This document shows positions 1 to 9,685 of a stretch of 64,000 nt of DNA, piece by piece. The position numbers and the translations under genes are program-made. How positions within the stretch are numbered: position 1 is the stretch's first letter; every line of letters begins with the position of its first letter. The stretch comes from Microcoleus sp. EPA2 (lineage in GTDB: Bacteria > Cyanobacteriota > Cyanobacteriia > Cyanobacteriales > Microcoleaceae). Location: positions 62,001 through 126,000 of the forward strand of contig JAHRFD010000012.1 in the NCBI GenBank assembly GCA_020882975.1, in the 5' to 3' direction. The notes under the pieces were generated by a model. It worked only from the letters and a program-made list of their open reading frames with translations. It was not told the DNA's origin and made no database searches.

Positions 1-148
1 AAACAGTGCGATCGCCTGTATAGAAAAAGCCATCAGCCGTTGTGCTAAAGAGTTCGCCGTTGACATAAGTCCCATGTTGCTTCCCGATTAAGTCTTTAAC
101 CTGGCGTGGACCAAATTCCGTATGAACCCAAGTATCAGCAGTCACACA
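1..148 (-). other. N-terminal part of an intein at the NP|C site of NrdJ
   Basis: The 49 visible codons begin with Cys-1 and read CVTADTWVHTEFG, then RQVKDLIGK and YVNGELFSTTADGFFYTGDRTV. This fits intein block A (Cys, then a D-T-x-V-x-T-x-x-G pattern) followed by the usual V-x-D-L-I/V-G strand. The sequence is not part of the reductase fold, which should read GEI after the cysteine. Inteins at this catalytic cysteine are known in cyanobacterial class II reductases. Whether it is a full intein, a mini-intein or a split half cannot be decided because the window ends. Confidence 0.85.
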
Positions 149-1381
149 CGGGTTTAAACCCAAACGAACTGACCGATGCTCTAATTCTTCCGCAGTCATC
201 TCAGGATAGCGTTCCTGCAACCACTGCTTAGCTTTTCCTTCGTCGTAGGCTTTCAAGAACTCAATTTTAAGACTTGGTGTTGAAAGTAGATCGACGTTAG
301 CTCTAGCTACAGCTTCACCAGCCCATTGAATTGCACCTTCACCAGAATAATACTGTTTGCGAACAGCATCAATACATTCTTCTAATGTCGGTTTGGCATG
401 GAAAACACGGGTATGGTTTGCCATGCGAAGGGCATCGCGTTCTGGATCAATTTTCCAGTTGCCATTTTCATCTTGTTGCCACAGGTTATTTTTAGCATTG
501 GCTCCCAGTTCGTCATCAAAAGAAAACTGACGAATTCCCGCGCTGCGCCTAATATTTCCAGCAACAATTGTGACAGCAGCTTCATCAATCAATACGCAGC
601 ATTCTACTGAATTTAACTGCCGCCCTAAAGCTTTATTCAAAATAGCCGAGCAACGTTGATAAAGGTCAGGCAGTTTCACCGGATTTGCGACTCCGCCAAA
701 ACCTTTTAAAGGCTCTCCCGCCGGGCGAACGTCGCTCAAATCTATGTAAACTTGAACTTCGCCTGCAAATCTTTCATCTGTGGATAATTCCAGCAAAGTT
801 TGATAGGAGTTTACCCAACCTTGGCGGGAGTCTCCGACATAAATTGTTGCGGTTTTTTCGTCTATTTTTACTTCGGTTGCTTGGCGGCGCGACTGGGTGG
901 GTGTAGAGCCGATTTCGCCTTGCATTGTCACGGTTAAGCGGTTGCTAATCGGTGGTAATTGGTTGATATATTTGGGTTCCAAAACTGCACCGGTGCCGCA
1001 GCCCATCATCGCCAAATCCATCAATAAGCCAAAGGCCCGCCAGTCAAGAATATTGGTTGAGGAACAGTTATATGCGCCGGAAAAATTCTCTGGTTGCTCG
1101 ATCCATTTGCTACCACCCACCCACAGCCAGCGCCCGGAAGCAAGGGTTTTGAGCTCCTTTTGCATCCGGTGTAGGAGTTGTGTTTCTTCGGGGGTGAGGT
1201 TTCCGAGCTTTTGGAGGCCCTTGACGGTACGATCGCACACATCAGCCCAAGTTTCCCTTCCCGTGTCGGTACGGCGGCTGTAAGTCCTGAAAAATACTGG
1301 ATTGGCTGCGGGTGCTGTTTCGGGAAAATCGGAGAGGTGGCGTTTCTCGCGGGCACTCGATCGCTCTAATTCTTGAACCAT
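1..1381 (-). CDS. nrdJ: Adenosylcobalamin-dependent ribonucleotide reductase, 5' part, interrupted by an intein
   Basis: Class II ribonucleotide reductase makes deoxyribonucleotides from ribonucleotides with a B12-generated thiyl radical. Reading from the ATG at 1381, the first 411 residues match the monomeric class II type: FSGAYNCSSTNI places one active-site cysteine at residue 106, and a GNIRRSAGIRQFSFDD stretch follows further on. Residues 409-412 read LNPC, where the family normally continues NPCGE; this cysteine, near residue 408 in the Lactobacillus enzyme, carries the thiyl radical. After it the sequence changes to an intein start (see the next entry). The gene continues past the left edge, so the rest of the intein, any homing endonuclease and the C-extein are not visible. 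It stands alone on this strand. No riboswitch was recognised upstream. Confidence 0.9.
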   Translation of the reverse strand, partial: MVQELERSSAREKRHLSDFPETAPAANPVFFRTYSRRTDTGRETWADVCDRTVKGLQKLGNLTPEETQLLHRMQKELKTLASGRWLWVGGSKWIEQPENFSGAYNCSSTNILDWRAFGLLMDLAMMGCGTGAVLEPKYINQLPPISNRLTVTMQGEIGSTPTQSRRQATEVKIDEKTATIYVGDSRQGWVNSYQTLLELSTDERFAGEVQVYIDLSDVRPAGEPLKGFGGVANPVKLPDLYQRCSAILNKALGRQLNSVECCVLIDEAAVTIVAGNIRRSAGIRQFSFDDELGANAKNNLWQQDENGNWKIDPERDALRMANHTRVFHAKPTLEECIDAVRKQYYSGEGAIQWAGEAVARANVDLLSTPSLKIEFLKAYDEGKAKQWLQERYPEMTAEELEHRSVRLGLNPCVTADTWVHTEFGPRQVKDLIGKQHGTYVNGELFSTTADGFFYTGDRTV

Positions 1382-1537
1382 AGGTTGTGTACTGACGTGT
1401 CGGAATATATCAACAGACTATGAATATACAACAGGATTCAGATTTAGGGTTAAAGCTTGACAAATTTCATATTTTGCACTATATATGGTGGACGCTTCCA
1501 TACCAGCAAACTGGGGCGATCGACTAAAAACTTCAGC

Positions 1538-1568
1538 AAAAAACCCGGTTTTTAGCAAAAACCGGGTT
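1538..1568 (-). terminator. Rho-independent terminator of the 95-residue gene
   Basis: A perfect 12-bp inverted repeat (AACCCGGTTTTT / AAAAACCGGGTT) with a 3-nt loop lies about 20 bp after the stop of the gene that ends at 1590. On the minus strand it is followed by a run of six T. Confidence 0.75.
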
Positions 1569-1589
1569 AACCATAAATCTGGTGCATTG

Positions 1590-1877
1590 TCAAGTGTTTG
1601 TCAATAAAAACTCAACATTTGGCAGTAGGGGGTCTTGAACAATTCCTACACCTTGAAATCCCCAACGTTCCAGCAGTTGTTTGATATCTTGACCAGAAAT
1701 GGACTCGACCCCGAAGCGATTGGCAACGTCTGCTGCATGATTGTTCAGGTAGCTCAAAGCGTCATAGTCTTCGCGGAAAATCAGCAGAAAACTCGCGACT
1801 GTATCAGGGTTGGGACAAGCGCTGAGATATTTGCCATCAGCACGGGAACGCAACAGGTAAAAAATTTGAGATAACAT
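1590..1877 (-). CDS. Conserved cyanobacterial hypothetical protein, 95 aa
   Basis: This small soluble protein begins [20 protein letters not shown] and contains [23 protein letters not shown] and GWGF-like [13 protein letters not shown] stretches. From memory the pattern resembles a short protein found widely in filamentous cyanobacteria, but no function is known to me. It has no signal peptide, membrane segment or metal-binding cluster. The ATG at 1877 lacks a clear Shine-Dalgarno sequence. It is a single-gene unit: a good terminator follows, and a heptamer repeat tract separates it from the RTX gene. Codon use and frame length support a real gene; its role is unknown. Confidence 0.65.
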   Translation of the reverse strand: MLSQIFYLLRSRADGKYLSACPNPDTVASFLLIFREDYDALSYLNNHAADVANRFGVESISGQDIKQLLERWGFQGVGIVQDPLLPNVEFLLTNT

Positions 1878-1913
1878 CTTATCTTTATTTGCGAAAATAA
1901 TAGATTAACTCAA

Positions 1914-2031
1914 ATTGGGAATGGGGAATGGGGAATGGGGAATGGGGAATGGGGAATGGGGAATGGGGAATTGGGAATTGGGAATTGGGAATTGGGAATT
2001 GGGAATTGGGAATTGGGAATTGGGAATTGGG
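1914..2031. repeat. Heptameric tandem repeat (GGGGAAT)n then (GGGAATT)n
   Basis: An uninterrupted run with 7-bp period: about six units of GGGGAAT switch to about ten units of GGGAATT. This is the short tandemly repeated repetitive (STRR) type known from filamentous cyanobacteria. Frames through it are open on both strands, but they encode only repeat peptides and are not genes. Confidence 0.9.
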
Positions 2032-2130
2032 CCCAAAAGCGAAGCTGAGGGATTGGGCATTCTCTTCCTTCTTCCTGAATTTCCCCCTTTGGGGGGGGCT
2101 GGGGGGGTGACTTCTTCCTTCTTCCCCAAT

Positions 2131-4293
2131 TTAAATCAAAGTTAGCGCCAAACCTTTGACTGGGCGGCCGTCGCCAATTTGACCGATAATGGAAGCTTGA
2201 CCACTTGTCAAATTGATATTGTACAAGCTGGAAACTCCGCCAACATCGATCGCAGCCACAACTTTCTCATTACCGCCGACACTCCTAATATCAAAGCCGA
2301 GGACAGTAGAAGCGTTAATTCCCAAAGATCCGATCGTATTTAAGACTCCATTATTCGGCGGATCTTGCCTCACCAAAACATCCAAATTGCTGTCAATTAC
2401 AAACAGCGTTGTCGAAGTTGTACCTGCAAAGTTGTTCGTGTACGCAGCCCCCACACCTGCTGGAGAATTGCCAAAATTGCGATCGCCCGCCCGGTAAGCC
2501 AAATTCCCGTCGAGTTGAATTCCCCCCGTCAGGGTGTCAGCATCGACAATTGCGCCTGTATCCGGGTTGAGGCGGGCGTTTTGTCCTGCTTGATTGACTA
2601 ACCGAAGGCGATCGACTGTGGGATTGAAATCGAAACCCGCAGCCCCCGGAGTCAGCCCGACAGCAAACTGTCCTGTACCGACTTGACTTGCAACCCCAGT
2701 TACCGGGTCGATCGCGTACAATCGATTGCTAGAACCTAAACCGTAAAGCAAACCGTTAGCAGGGCGAAAATCTATTCCCACCAAACTTTCTCCACTCTGC
2801 AAACCAGTGATGGCGACATCGCTGAGTAAAGTACGGGGTGCAGCCTCGTTAAAACCGACAATTCTGTCTCCACCATTGGTGGTAGTTAAGGCATAAGCTG
2901 TAGGCAAAGGCAAAGCCAAAGCGTTAATCTGTCTCCCGTCGGCAATTTGACTGACAAAGGAAGCTTGACCGGTACTTAAATTGATGTTGTACAAGCCAGA
3001 AACGCCGCCAACTTCTAGCGCCGCCACAGCGACATCCCGGCCGCCAAAACTTCTGATATCAAAGCCCAGAATGCTACTTGCATCAACTCCCAAAGATCCG
3101 ATCGTATTTAAGACTCCATTATTGGGCGGATCTTGTCTTACCAAGACGTCTAAATTGCTGTCAATTACAAACAGCGTTGTCGAAGTTGCGCCCGCAAAAT
3201 TGTTAGTATATCCAGCCGCCGCCGCCCCTGGAGTTGACCCAAAATTGCGATCGCCCGCCCGGTAAGCCAAATTCCCGTCGAGTTGAATTCCGCCCGCCAG
3301 CGTGTCAGCATCGACAATTGCGCCTGTATCGGGGTTGAGGCGGGCGTTTTGACCGGCTTGATTGACCAACCGAATGCGATCGACTGTGGGATTGAAATCC
3401 AAACTCGCAGCCCCAGCAGTCACCCCAACAGCAAATTGTCCTGTACCAACTTGAGTTGCTTCTCCGGTTTTGGGATTAACAGTATACAAGCGATTGCTGC
3501 TACCTAAACCGTAAAGTACGCCGTTAGCCGGTCGATAATCAATCGATAGCAAATTTTCTCCCTGCTGCAATCCACTCACAGGTACATCTGTGATGACACT
3601 TTGGGGGTTGACAAGGCTAAAACCGACAATGCGATTAGCGGGAGTTAAAGCATAAGCTGTTGTCAGTCCTACGGGCAAGGGAGCGGGAACAATGGTACTA
3701 ATATTAGTAGTGAAGTCGGTTTGGTCGATCGCGTTTCGACTCACACCTTTGAGGGTTGCCAGAAATTCTCCAGTTACCCGGTCTTGAATAACAGTATCGT
3801 TTCCAGCTTCGATAATATTCAAGTCGCCAAAACTGAGTCCTCCCGCCAAACCGATTAAATCTGTACCGTTGGCAAAATCTGCGATCGCGTCAGCATTTCC
3901 CAAACTCACACCACCGCTGGTACGGAAAGGGTCAGCATTAGCATAGCGACTCAAAACAAAGACATCAGCCCCATCTTGGCCTACCAAAACATCAGTATCT
4001 CGATCGCCAGACAACAAATCATTGCCAGAGTTACCAGAGATAGAATCGCTACCTTTTCCACCAAATAAAAAGTCGCTATCTTCGCCACCGTTAACAGTGT
4101 CGTTACCTAAATCTCCAAATATCGAATCTCTGCCGGAATTTCCGTCTAGTGAATCGCCCTCTTTCCCACCAAAAATGCTGTCATTACCAGAATTGCCAGC
4201 GATCGCATCACTGCCCATCAAACCAAAAATCAAATCTTCTTCTGGAGTTCCTGCGAGTGTCTCGGCTTGTGCAGTGCCTCTAATTTCTGCCAT
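2131..4293 (-). CDS. RTX calcium-binding protein with two DUF4394 domains
   Basis: The 720-residue product has two parts. Residues about 5-115 are glycine/aspartate-rich RTX-type nonapeptides ([32 protein letters not shown]), which bind calcium and form a beta-roll. Residues about 205-455 and 465-720 are two DUF4394 repeats, each starting with AYALT and containing [35 protein letters not shown] and GFDIRS. There is no Sec signal, which fits type I secretion; an ABC/HlyD secretion cluster lies elsewhere in the window, but a link is only inference. The start follows AGGGGGA. The two halves are very similar in DNA too, suggesting recent duplication or gene conversion. No enzymatic activity is known for DUF4394. 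Confidence 0.85.
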   Translation of the reverse strand: MAEIRGTAQAETLAGTPEEDLIFGLMGSDAIAGNSGNDSIFGGKEGDSLDGNSGRDSIFGDLGNDTVNGGEDSDFLFGGKGSDSISGNSGNDLLSGDRDTDVLVGQDGADVFVLSRYANADPFRTSGGVSLGNADAIADFANGTDLIGLAGGLSFGDLNIIEAGNDTVIQDRVTGEFLATLKGVSRNAIDQTDFTTNISTIVPAPLPVGLTTAYALTPANRIVGFSLVNPQSVITDVPVSGLQQGENLLSIDYRPANGVLYGLGSSNRLYTVNPKTGEATQVGTGQFAVGVTAGAASLDFNPTVDRIRLVNQAGQNARLNPDTGAIVDADTLAGGIQLDGNLAYRAGDRNFGSTPGAAAAGYTNNFAGATSTTLFVIDSNLDVLVRQDPPNNGVLNTIGSLGVDASSILGFDIRSFGGRDVAVAALEVGGVSGLYNINLSTGQASFVSQIADGRQINALALPLPTAYALTTTNGGDRIVGFNEAAPRTLLSDVAITGLQSGESLVGIDFRPANGLLYGLGSSNRLYAIDPVTGVASQVGTGQFAVGLTPGAAGFDFNPTVDRLRLVNQAGQNARLNPDTGAIVDADTLTGGIQLDGNLAYRAGDRNFGNSPAGVGAAYTNNFAGTTSTTLFVIDSNLDVLVRQDPPNNGVLNTIGSLGINASTVLGFDIRSVGGNEKVVAAIDVGGVSSLYNINLTSGQASIIGQIGDGRPVKGLALTLI

Positions 4294-4390
4294 GATTCAA
4301 TCCCCCTATAAGTTTGACATTTCCGCCACCTTTGGGCAACGGGATTATCACTACATATAGTAATACGCTAGCTCTCTAATTTTGGATCTT

Positions 4391-4584
4391 TCTATGGACT
4401 ATAAAATCTGGATGCAGCAGGCACTGAAGTGGGTATTGCTAATGAGCTCGTTGAATTGGGAGTACCGAACCAAGATATCGTACTCGGTGTTGCCCCGCCG
4501 ATGATGCGAAAATTGACTGAATTTGCGATCGGATCAGTTTTCTGGTTTTTTCTATTAGATTGTCGCATTAATGCAATGATGTAG
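4391..4584 (+). pseudogene. xisI: Remnant of xisI (fdxN element excision controlling factor), frameshifted
   Basis: A fragment resembles the C-terminal part of XisI, a protein common in filamentous cyanobacteria, often paired with XisH. One frame gives DYKIWMQ. After a one-base frame change near 4417 a second frame gives GTEVGIANELVELGVPNQDI and then VLGVAPPMMRKLTEFAIG, matching the usual XisI ending. It then runs past the normal end to a stop at 4582. The N-terminal two thirds are missing and no xisH is present, so it cannot be functional. It was recognised from memory of the family, without a search. Confidence 0.7.
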
Positions 4585-4607
4585 ATGCAGATCAACGGTA
4601 AACCAGC

Positions 4608-4732
4608 AGTCCGGCAAGGATTGAAACCCCTGCCTCAAAGCGAAAGTCCTCGCTATGAGGACTAAAGAATTAATTAGTCCTCATAGCGAGGACTTTCGCT
4701 ATTAGACAGGGAATTGATTCCCTGTCGGACTT
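4608..4732. repeat. Nested-palindrome dispersed repeat
   Basis: Three inverted structures are nested. The outer ends are AGTCCGGCA and TGTCGGACT. In the middle, arms starting GCGAAAGTCCTCGCTATGAG (4640-4664 and 4675-4699) form a perfect 25-bp stem, 26 bp if one more A-T pair is counted. On the right is GACAGGGAAT/ATTCCCTGTC (4705-4726). Related modules recur at 44.3, 47.6 and 49.7 kb, so this is a mobile or amplified element rather than a terminator belonging to one gene. Confidence 0.85.
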
Positions 4733-4757
4733 GGTGGAGTGACAGCCTTTGCGACAA

Positions 4758-7700
4758 TCAATTTTCCACAGCCCCTAAAGCTTTGAGCGTGGCTTTTTCA
4801 ACTTCCGTTAAACCCGTAACACCTGTGATATTCATCCCCTCATAAGGTCGATAGCTTTTCAGTATTTTGAGGCACTCACCAGTCTCAAAATCCCAAAGTA
4901 TAATTGTGCCATCACGACAGCAAGCAGCAATAATTTTTCCATTTGAACTGAAAGCAATAGAGTTAATTCTACTGGTATGACCTGGCAAAATTTTTAGACA
5001 TTCACCTGTACTGATATCCCATAATCTTACCGTTCCATCGACACTTCCACTCACAACTATTTCACTAGAAGAACTAAAGGCAACTGAACGTATCCAATCA
5101 GTATGCCCCTGCAAAATTTGGAGGCATTCACCGCTGCGGACATCCCATAGTCTTATGGTGCGATCGACACTGCCACTAGCAAGTATTTCACCGTTATAGC
5201 TAAAGGCGATCGCGCGCGCCCAACCCGTATGCCCCTGTAAGATGTGGAGGCATTCACCAGTATGGATATCGCACAGCCTCACCGTTCCGTCAAAACCTGC
5301 ACTGGCAAAGATTTCGCCCAAAGGACTGAAAGCAGCCGAGTTTACAGAATTGTTATGCCCGTCCAACGTTTTGAGGCATTCGCCAGTACCGATATCCCAC
5401 AACCTCACCGTTTGGTCATAACCTGCACTAGCAAGTATTTCACCCGAAGGACTGAAGGCGATCGATCGCGTTTCATTGCCAAATTCTGGCAAAGTATGAA
5501 GGCATTCACCACTGCGAATATCCCACAGTTTCAGTGTTTGGTCGTAACTAGCGCTGGCAAGTATTTCACCCGAAGGATTGAAGGCAACTAAGTTTACCCG
5601 ATCGAGGTGTCCGCGCAAGATTTGGGGGCATTCATCACTGCTGACATCCCACAGCTTGACTGTTTGCGCGTCATCGCCGCTGGCAAGCATTTCACCGTTG
5701 GGACTAAAGGCGATCGACCTTACTTGATTGCTATGCCCTTGCAGCGTATTCAAGCATTCACCGCTGTTGATATCCCACAGCTTCAGCGTTTTATCGTAAC
5801 TGCCGCTAACAAGTATTTCACCGCCAGGATGGAAGGCGATTGACCCTATTCGATCGTTATGCCCTTGCAAAGTATTCAAGCATTCACCGCTGTTGATATC
5901 CCACAGTTTTGCTGTGCGATCGTGACTGCCACTTGCAAGTATTTCGCCCGAAGGGCTAAAGGCGATCGACCGTATTTGATCGAAATGTCCCTCCAAAGTT
6001 TTGAGACATTCACCGCTGCTGACATTCCACAGCTTCACTGTTTTGTCGCTGCTGCCACTAGCAAGTATTTCACCACCGGAATTGAAAGCCACTGAAAACA
6101 CGCTTTTAGTATGACCTTGCAAAGTTTTGAGACATTCACCAGTACCGATATTCCACAGCCTCACTGTTTTGTCGCCGCTTCCACTGGCAAGCATCTCACC
6201 AGCAGGATGGAAAGCCACTGAAAACACGACTTTAGTATGACCCTGCAAAATTTTGCAGCATTCACCCGTGTGAATATTCCATAACCTGATCGTGCAATCG
6301 AAACTCCCGCTAGCGAGTATATTTCCATCAGGATAGAAGGTGACTGACATTACTGATCCGGTATGTCCCTGCAAAACTTTTAAACATTCACCAGTCTTGA
6401 CATCCCATAACTTGATTGTATTTTCATAACTCCCGCTAGCCAGTATCTCACCGTCAGGACTGAAGGCGACTGACTCCACTACGTTGGTATGTCCTTTACA
6501 GGTCAATATTTCTCTACCGCTGCTAGCTTCCCACAAGCGAACTACGCCATCACTATCACCTGTAGCTAACAGTTTGCCATCAGGACTAAATGTTACTGAC
6601 CGAACACTAGCGAAGATTTTAGTAAAAACAGAATCAGCTAAATTCGCTTCAGCAAAATTGACGCGGCGCAGACTAGCATTTGTAAAATCAGCACCTAAAA
6701 TAACTGCACGAGAAAGGTCTTTTGCTTCTAACGCAGTGCGATCTATTTTCACCAACAGCGTCGCCGCATTGCCTCCCACATAACCTACCTCACTTTCTGT
6801 TTTTCCTCGCGTTGCTTCCACAATTTCCAGTAGGGGCAATCCCCCCGTGGTTGCCCTCACATCTGGACCGGGCGGGCACGGGGGCACCGCCCCTACATTT
6901 TGGCCGGGCGGGCACGGGGGCACCGCCCCTACCATTGGTAACAACAAATCCATCACTGCTTTTGTCAGAGGCGAGTGTCCGAAACTCGGAAGAAGTTGCT
7001 CTAAATCTTCAGCAACAAATCCCTTCAAAGCTGCGATAAGTTCACCTTTATTTCTCTTCTGCGCCTGAAGCCGACAATAATTAGACCAAGTGTATTCTTG
7101 AGGCGCTGCATTAGGATCTAAACAAGACTGTTCCGGCGCAACTAATTCGGTAAAATCTGCCGCTAAAACTCCCAATTCCGCGGCAAATTTATAAGCGACA
7201 AAAAACTCTAATAGCGAACGGTGCGCCGGAGTATAATCGCCATCGGCATTGCGGATTAGCATGGTTTGACCCATCATGTCATAATGCCAGTGGTCTAAGT
7301 CTTTTTCCTCTTGGACGATGGAACCAAACAGGCCGCGAATGCGATCGGGAAAACCGCGATAATTCAGGCTCATTTGGTTGGTAGACAGCATTTCCCAAGA
7401 CAGTTCGCACAAGAAATAAAGCTTATCTGCCAAAGAAGTAAAAGTGCGTTCAGCTTTGATATCTCTTTCTATCTTCCGTCGCACCGCATACAGATAAATC
7501 CGCGACATATCCACTGGTTTTCCAGCTTCAATATCGGGCAATGCTTCCAAAATTAACTCGGTCATCACCGGGCGGCGCGCTAAATCTAATAATTGCGGGT
7601 TTCCCATCACTTTTTCGACAGTAGCTGCTTCTGTTTGAAATGACAGCGCTTGCCCAATTTGTTCGTCGTTAAATTTCTGTAATTCTAATACTTCAAATTG

Positions 7701-9296
7701 TGGAGTTTCGCCTGTTAAAATGGTTGTTGATGCTTGGAGTTCGGCATTGAACAATGCCCGTCCTTCCTTGCCTTCAGGAAAGTGTTCGGTACGGCAAGTG
7801 AGGATGACTTTTGCGCCGGGAACCACGGCTTTTGCTAGTTCCCAGAAGTTGTTGATGGTTTCCTGCCGATCGCACTTAGCGGCCATTTCATCAAAACCAT
7901 CGAAAATCAACAGAAACTTACCCATCCGATTCAGTTGTTCAAACGCCGAATAACCCGCCAAAGGTATCTCGTGTTTCCGAAAGAAAAACTCCGAAAATAG
8001 CGACTCCACACTTACGGCTTTAGCGTAATCTCGCAGCGGAATTACTAACGGCAAACGCGGGCGTTCCAAGCCGCCTTTTTGAGCTTTTTTGTAGCGTTGC
8101 AGCGCCATCCAAGCATAGTGCATCGCAAACCAAGTTTTTCCCGTCCCAAATTCTCCTAAAACTGAAATATGTTCTTTTACGGGGTCATCTAACCACAGGT
8201 CAATATAACCTTCAATCCAGCCATCTCCCTCGCCATAATGACTCACTCCTATTTTGCGGTGAGTATCGGGGTCAATTTCTTCTTTTGTACAAGCTAGCGG
8301 CACGTATTTTGTATTAATTTTCCGGCTGGTAATTTCAGTTTCTAGCCAATCCAGATAAGCGGTAAAATCGGCATCTTGGTCGAGCAATTCATCGAAAGTA
8401 TAGCAAGCTAGATCGCGATTTTCATCTTTTTTTACTTCATCCCGCGCGGCGCGACTGATGCGGCGGGCGGTAACTAACCAGCCTTCATCGGTGCGCTGTT
8501 TATTCACCGATTCGCGCAAGGCCAAGATGTCCTTGACTCCAGCTTCTCCGGCAATTCCGCGCACTAAAATGCGATCGTACTTTTTGCGTCTCACCGGAAC
8601 ATCGATAATCCATTCAAAATAGTTATCTTCGCAGATTTGATAGGTTTCAAACTGATAATTTAATGTTTCAAACCAACCGCGAACTTGTTGTGATAAAATA
8701 AAAGCCTGAGACTTTTGAATATTAGTGGATGCTGCTGCGGGAAGTGCGGGAATATCTTCGTCTTCCAAGCGCGCAAACTCGGTGCGAATTCCTTCCAGAG
8801 TGGGAAGACGTTCGATGCGATCCATTACCAGAGATAGGCGTTTTTGCAAAGAAGCGATCGCATTTCCCACCATCACGTCGTTGATCGATCGCGTCCGCTT
8901 TGCGACTTCCATAAACACGGCCGCAAAAGCCATGAATTCTCGTCTGGGGTCAATCCCTAAATTTCGGAGTTCCCGGCCCAAAGCAGACTCATTCAGATAG
9001 TCGTCGCCTGCTTGAATTAAAATCCCTGGGCTATCAGACTCGAAGGCTTTGCGAAATGCTGATTCAATCTCTTTTTGGCGAAACAGTTCTAAAATCTGCT
9101 TAGGTTTGCCAGCACCGTACTCTACTAAAGTATAAACATAAACTCCGCTAAAATCTGCGGGCGGAGCATCGGGGTCGAGGTTAAATCTCTTTAAGATTTT
9201 GATAACTCTTTCGTTGCGCTGAAGCTTGTCTTGTAGGGTGCCGAAGGGAATGGCCGTCAGGAGACTGATAACTAAGTCGAGACTAATTGGGATCAT
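4758..9296 (-). CDS. NACHT NTPase with nuclease-like N-terminal region, pentapeptides and 14 WD40 repeats
   Basis: This 1512-residue STAND-type protein has these parts in order. Residues 1-180 are an unassigned helical region. Residues about 205-310 have an Mrr/restriction-like pattern ([44 protein letters not shown]) without an obvious catalytic lysine. The NACHT domain has Walker A GEFGTGKT (381-388) and Walker [11 protein letters not shown] (462-471). Helical repeats follow, then a repeat-derived linker (788-822), a short pentapeptide segment (about 860-895), and 14 WD40 units (896-1480) sufficient for two seven-bladed propellers. The tail [12 protein letters not shown] also occurs in other cyanobacterial WD40 proteins. 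By analogy, the propellers would sense a ligand and the NACHT core would oligomerise. Several NACHT proteins act in phage defence; that role here is inference. The start follows AGGAAAG. It is a single gene. Confidence 0.9.
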   Translation of the reverse strand: MIPISLDLVISLLTAIPFGTLQDKLQRNERVIKILKRFNLDPDAPPADFSGVYVYTLVEYGAGKPKQILELFRQKEIESAFRKAFESDSPGILIQAGDDYLNESALGRELRNLGIDPRREFMAFAAVFMEVAKRTRSINDVMVGNAIASLQKRLSLVMDRIERLPTLEGIRTEFARLEDEDIPALPAAASTNIQKSQAFILSQQVRGWFETLNYQFETYQICEDNYFEWIIDVPVRRKKYDRILVRGIAGEAGVKDILALRESVNKQRTDEGWLVTARRISRAARDEVKKDENRDLACYTFDELLDQDADFTAYLDWLETEITSRKINTKYVPLACTKEEIDPDTHRKIGVSHYGEGDGWIEGYIDLWLDDPVKEHISVLGEFGTGKTWFAMHYAWMALQRYKKAQKGGLERPRLPLVIPLRDYAKAVSVESLFSEFFFRKHEIPLAGYSAFEQLNRMGKFLLIFDGFDEMAAKCDRQETINNFWELAKAVVPGAKVILTCRTEHFPEGKEGRALFNAELQASTTILTGETPQFEVLELQKFNDEQIGQALSFQTEAATVEKVMGNPQLLDLARRPVMTELILEALPDIEAGKPVDMSRIYLYAVRRKIERDIKAERTFTSLADKLYFLCELSWEMLSTNQMSLNYRGFPDRIRGLFGSIVQEEKDLDHWHYDMMGQTMLIRNADGDYTPAHRSLLEFFVAYKFAAELGVLAADFTELVAPEQSCLDPNAAPQEYTWSNYCRLQAQKRNKGELIAALKGFVAEDLEQLLPSFGHSPLTKAVMDLLLPMVGAVPPCPPGQNVGAVPPCPPGPDVRATTGGLPLLEIVEATRGKTESEVGYVGGNAATLLVKIDRTALEAKDLSRAVILGADFTNASLRRVNFAEANLADSVFTKIFASVRSVTFSPDGKLLATGDSDGVVRLWEASSGREILTCKGHTNVVESVAFSPDGEILASGSYENTIKLWDVKTGECLKVLQGHTGSVMSVTFYPDGNILASGSFDCTIRLWNIHTGECCKILQGHTKVVFSVAFHPAGEMLASGSGDKTVRLWNIGTGECLKTLQGHTKSVFSVAFNSGGEILASGSSDKTVKLWNVSSGECLKTLEGHFDQIRSIAFSPSGEILASGSHDRTAKLWDINSGECLNTLQGHNDRIGSIAFHPGGEILVSGSYDKTLKLWDINSGECLNTLQGHSNQVRSIAFSPNGEMLASGDDAQTVKLWDVSSDECPQILRGHLDRVNLVAFNPSGEILASASYDQTLKLWDIRSGECLHTLPEFGNETRSIAFSPSGEILASAGYDQTVRLWDIGTGECLKTLDGHNNSVNSAAFSPLGEIFASAGFDGTVRLCDIHTGECLHILQGHTGWARAIAFSYNGEILASGSVDRTIRLWDVRSGECLQILQGHTDWIRSVAFSSSSEIVVSGSVDGTVRLWDISTGECLKILPGHTSRINSIAFSSNGKIIAACCRDGTIILWDFETGECLKILKSYRPYEGMNITGVTGLTEVEKATLKALGAVEN
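6832..6935. repeat. In-frame G/C-rich dispersed repeat inside the NACHT-WD40 gene
   Basis: Two tandem copies of a unit containing GGGGGCACCGCCCCTAC lie between the NACHT helical region and the pentapeptide segment. In the gene's frame they encode GAVPPCPPG twice, then a [12 protein letters not shown] segment. The same unit occurs in intergenic DNA at 17.0, 45.4, 46.0 and 46.5 kb, so it is an inserted dispersed repeat that kept the frame. Confidence 0.8.
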
Positions 9297-9685
9297 TTAG
9301 GCTTTCCTGTTTTTCCGTGGGAGTAACGCTCAAATCTAGAATCGGTAGGCTGTGTCCCTGAAATGCGCGGAGGGCGATCGCCCACAGCTCTATTTTTATG
9401 TTAACGCATAAGCCAACTACAGACTGCTCAATATTTGCCGTTCATCTCTCTCTTCTCTTTCTCTGTGTTCTCTGCGCTCTCTGTGGTTAAATAATTCCGA
9501 TCCAACTGCACTTTCGGCCGATCGGGAATATTACCAAATACCTTAACATTTTTCACAACATTTAACAACCATAAAATAGAGAAAAAACCGACATATACAG
9601 TAGTAAAATAATCTCTAATATTAGTTGTGAACTCCTGGTATCAAAAGCTAAAATATAGATAACTTACAAATAAGAATTGCTATCT
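9297..9685. other. Intergenic region with a dispersed repeat
   Basis: This divergent spacer separates the NACHT-WD40 gene from the RemA-like gene. Positions about 9436-9512 hold a copy of the 'cacagagaacacagag' repeat family, in inverted orientation (TCTCTGTGTTCTCTGCG). The last 150 bp are A+T-rich and presumably carry the promoter of the RemA-like gene; no clear -35/-10 pair was picked out. Confidence 0.6.

Noticed and set aside
1457-1485. TTGACA and TATATA with 17-bp spacing, a promoter-like pair on the plus strand
   Set aside because: No plus-strand gene follows; the next features are a minus-strand terminator and gene. Probably chance in A+T-rich DNA.
1914-2031. Regular repeat as a possible CRISPR array
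   Set aside because: The period is 7 bp with no spacers; it is a heptameric tandem repeat.
4392-4595. Minus-strand frame of 67 codons upstream of the RTX gene
   Set aside because: It is antisense to the xisI remnant, which explains the coding-like composition.
5244-6095. Long plus-strand open frames opposite the WD40 repeats
   Set aside because: They are antisense to a strongly supported coding region, repeat with the WD40 period and match no family; periodic shadows of the real gene.
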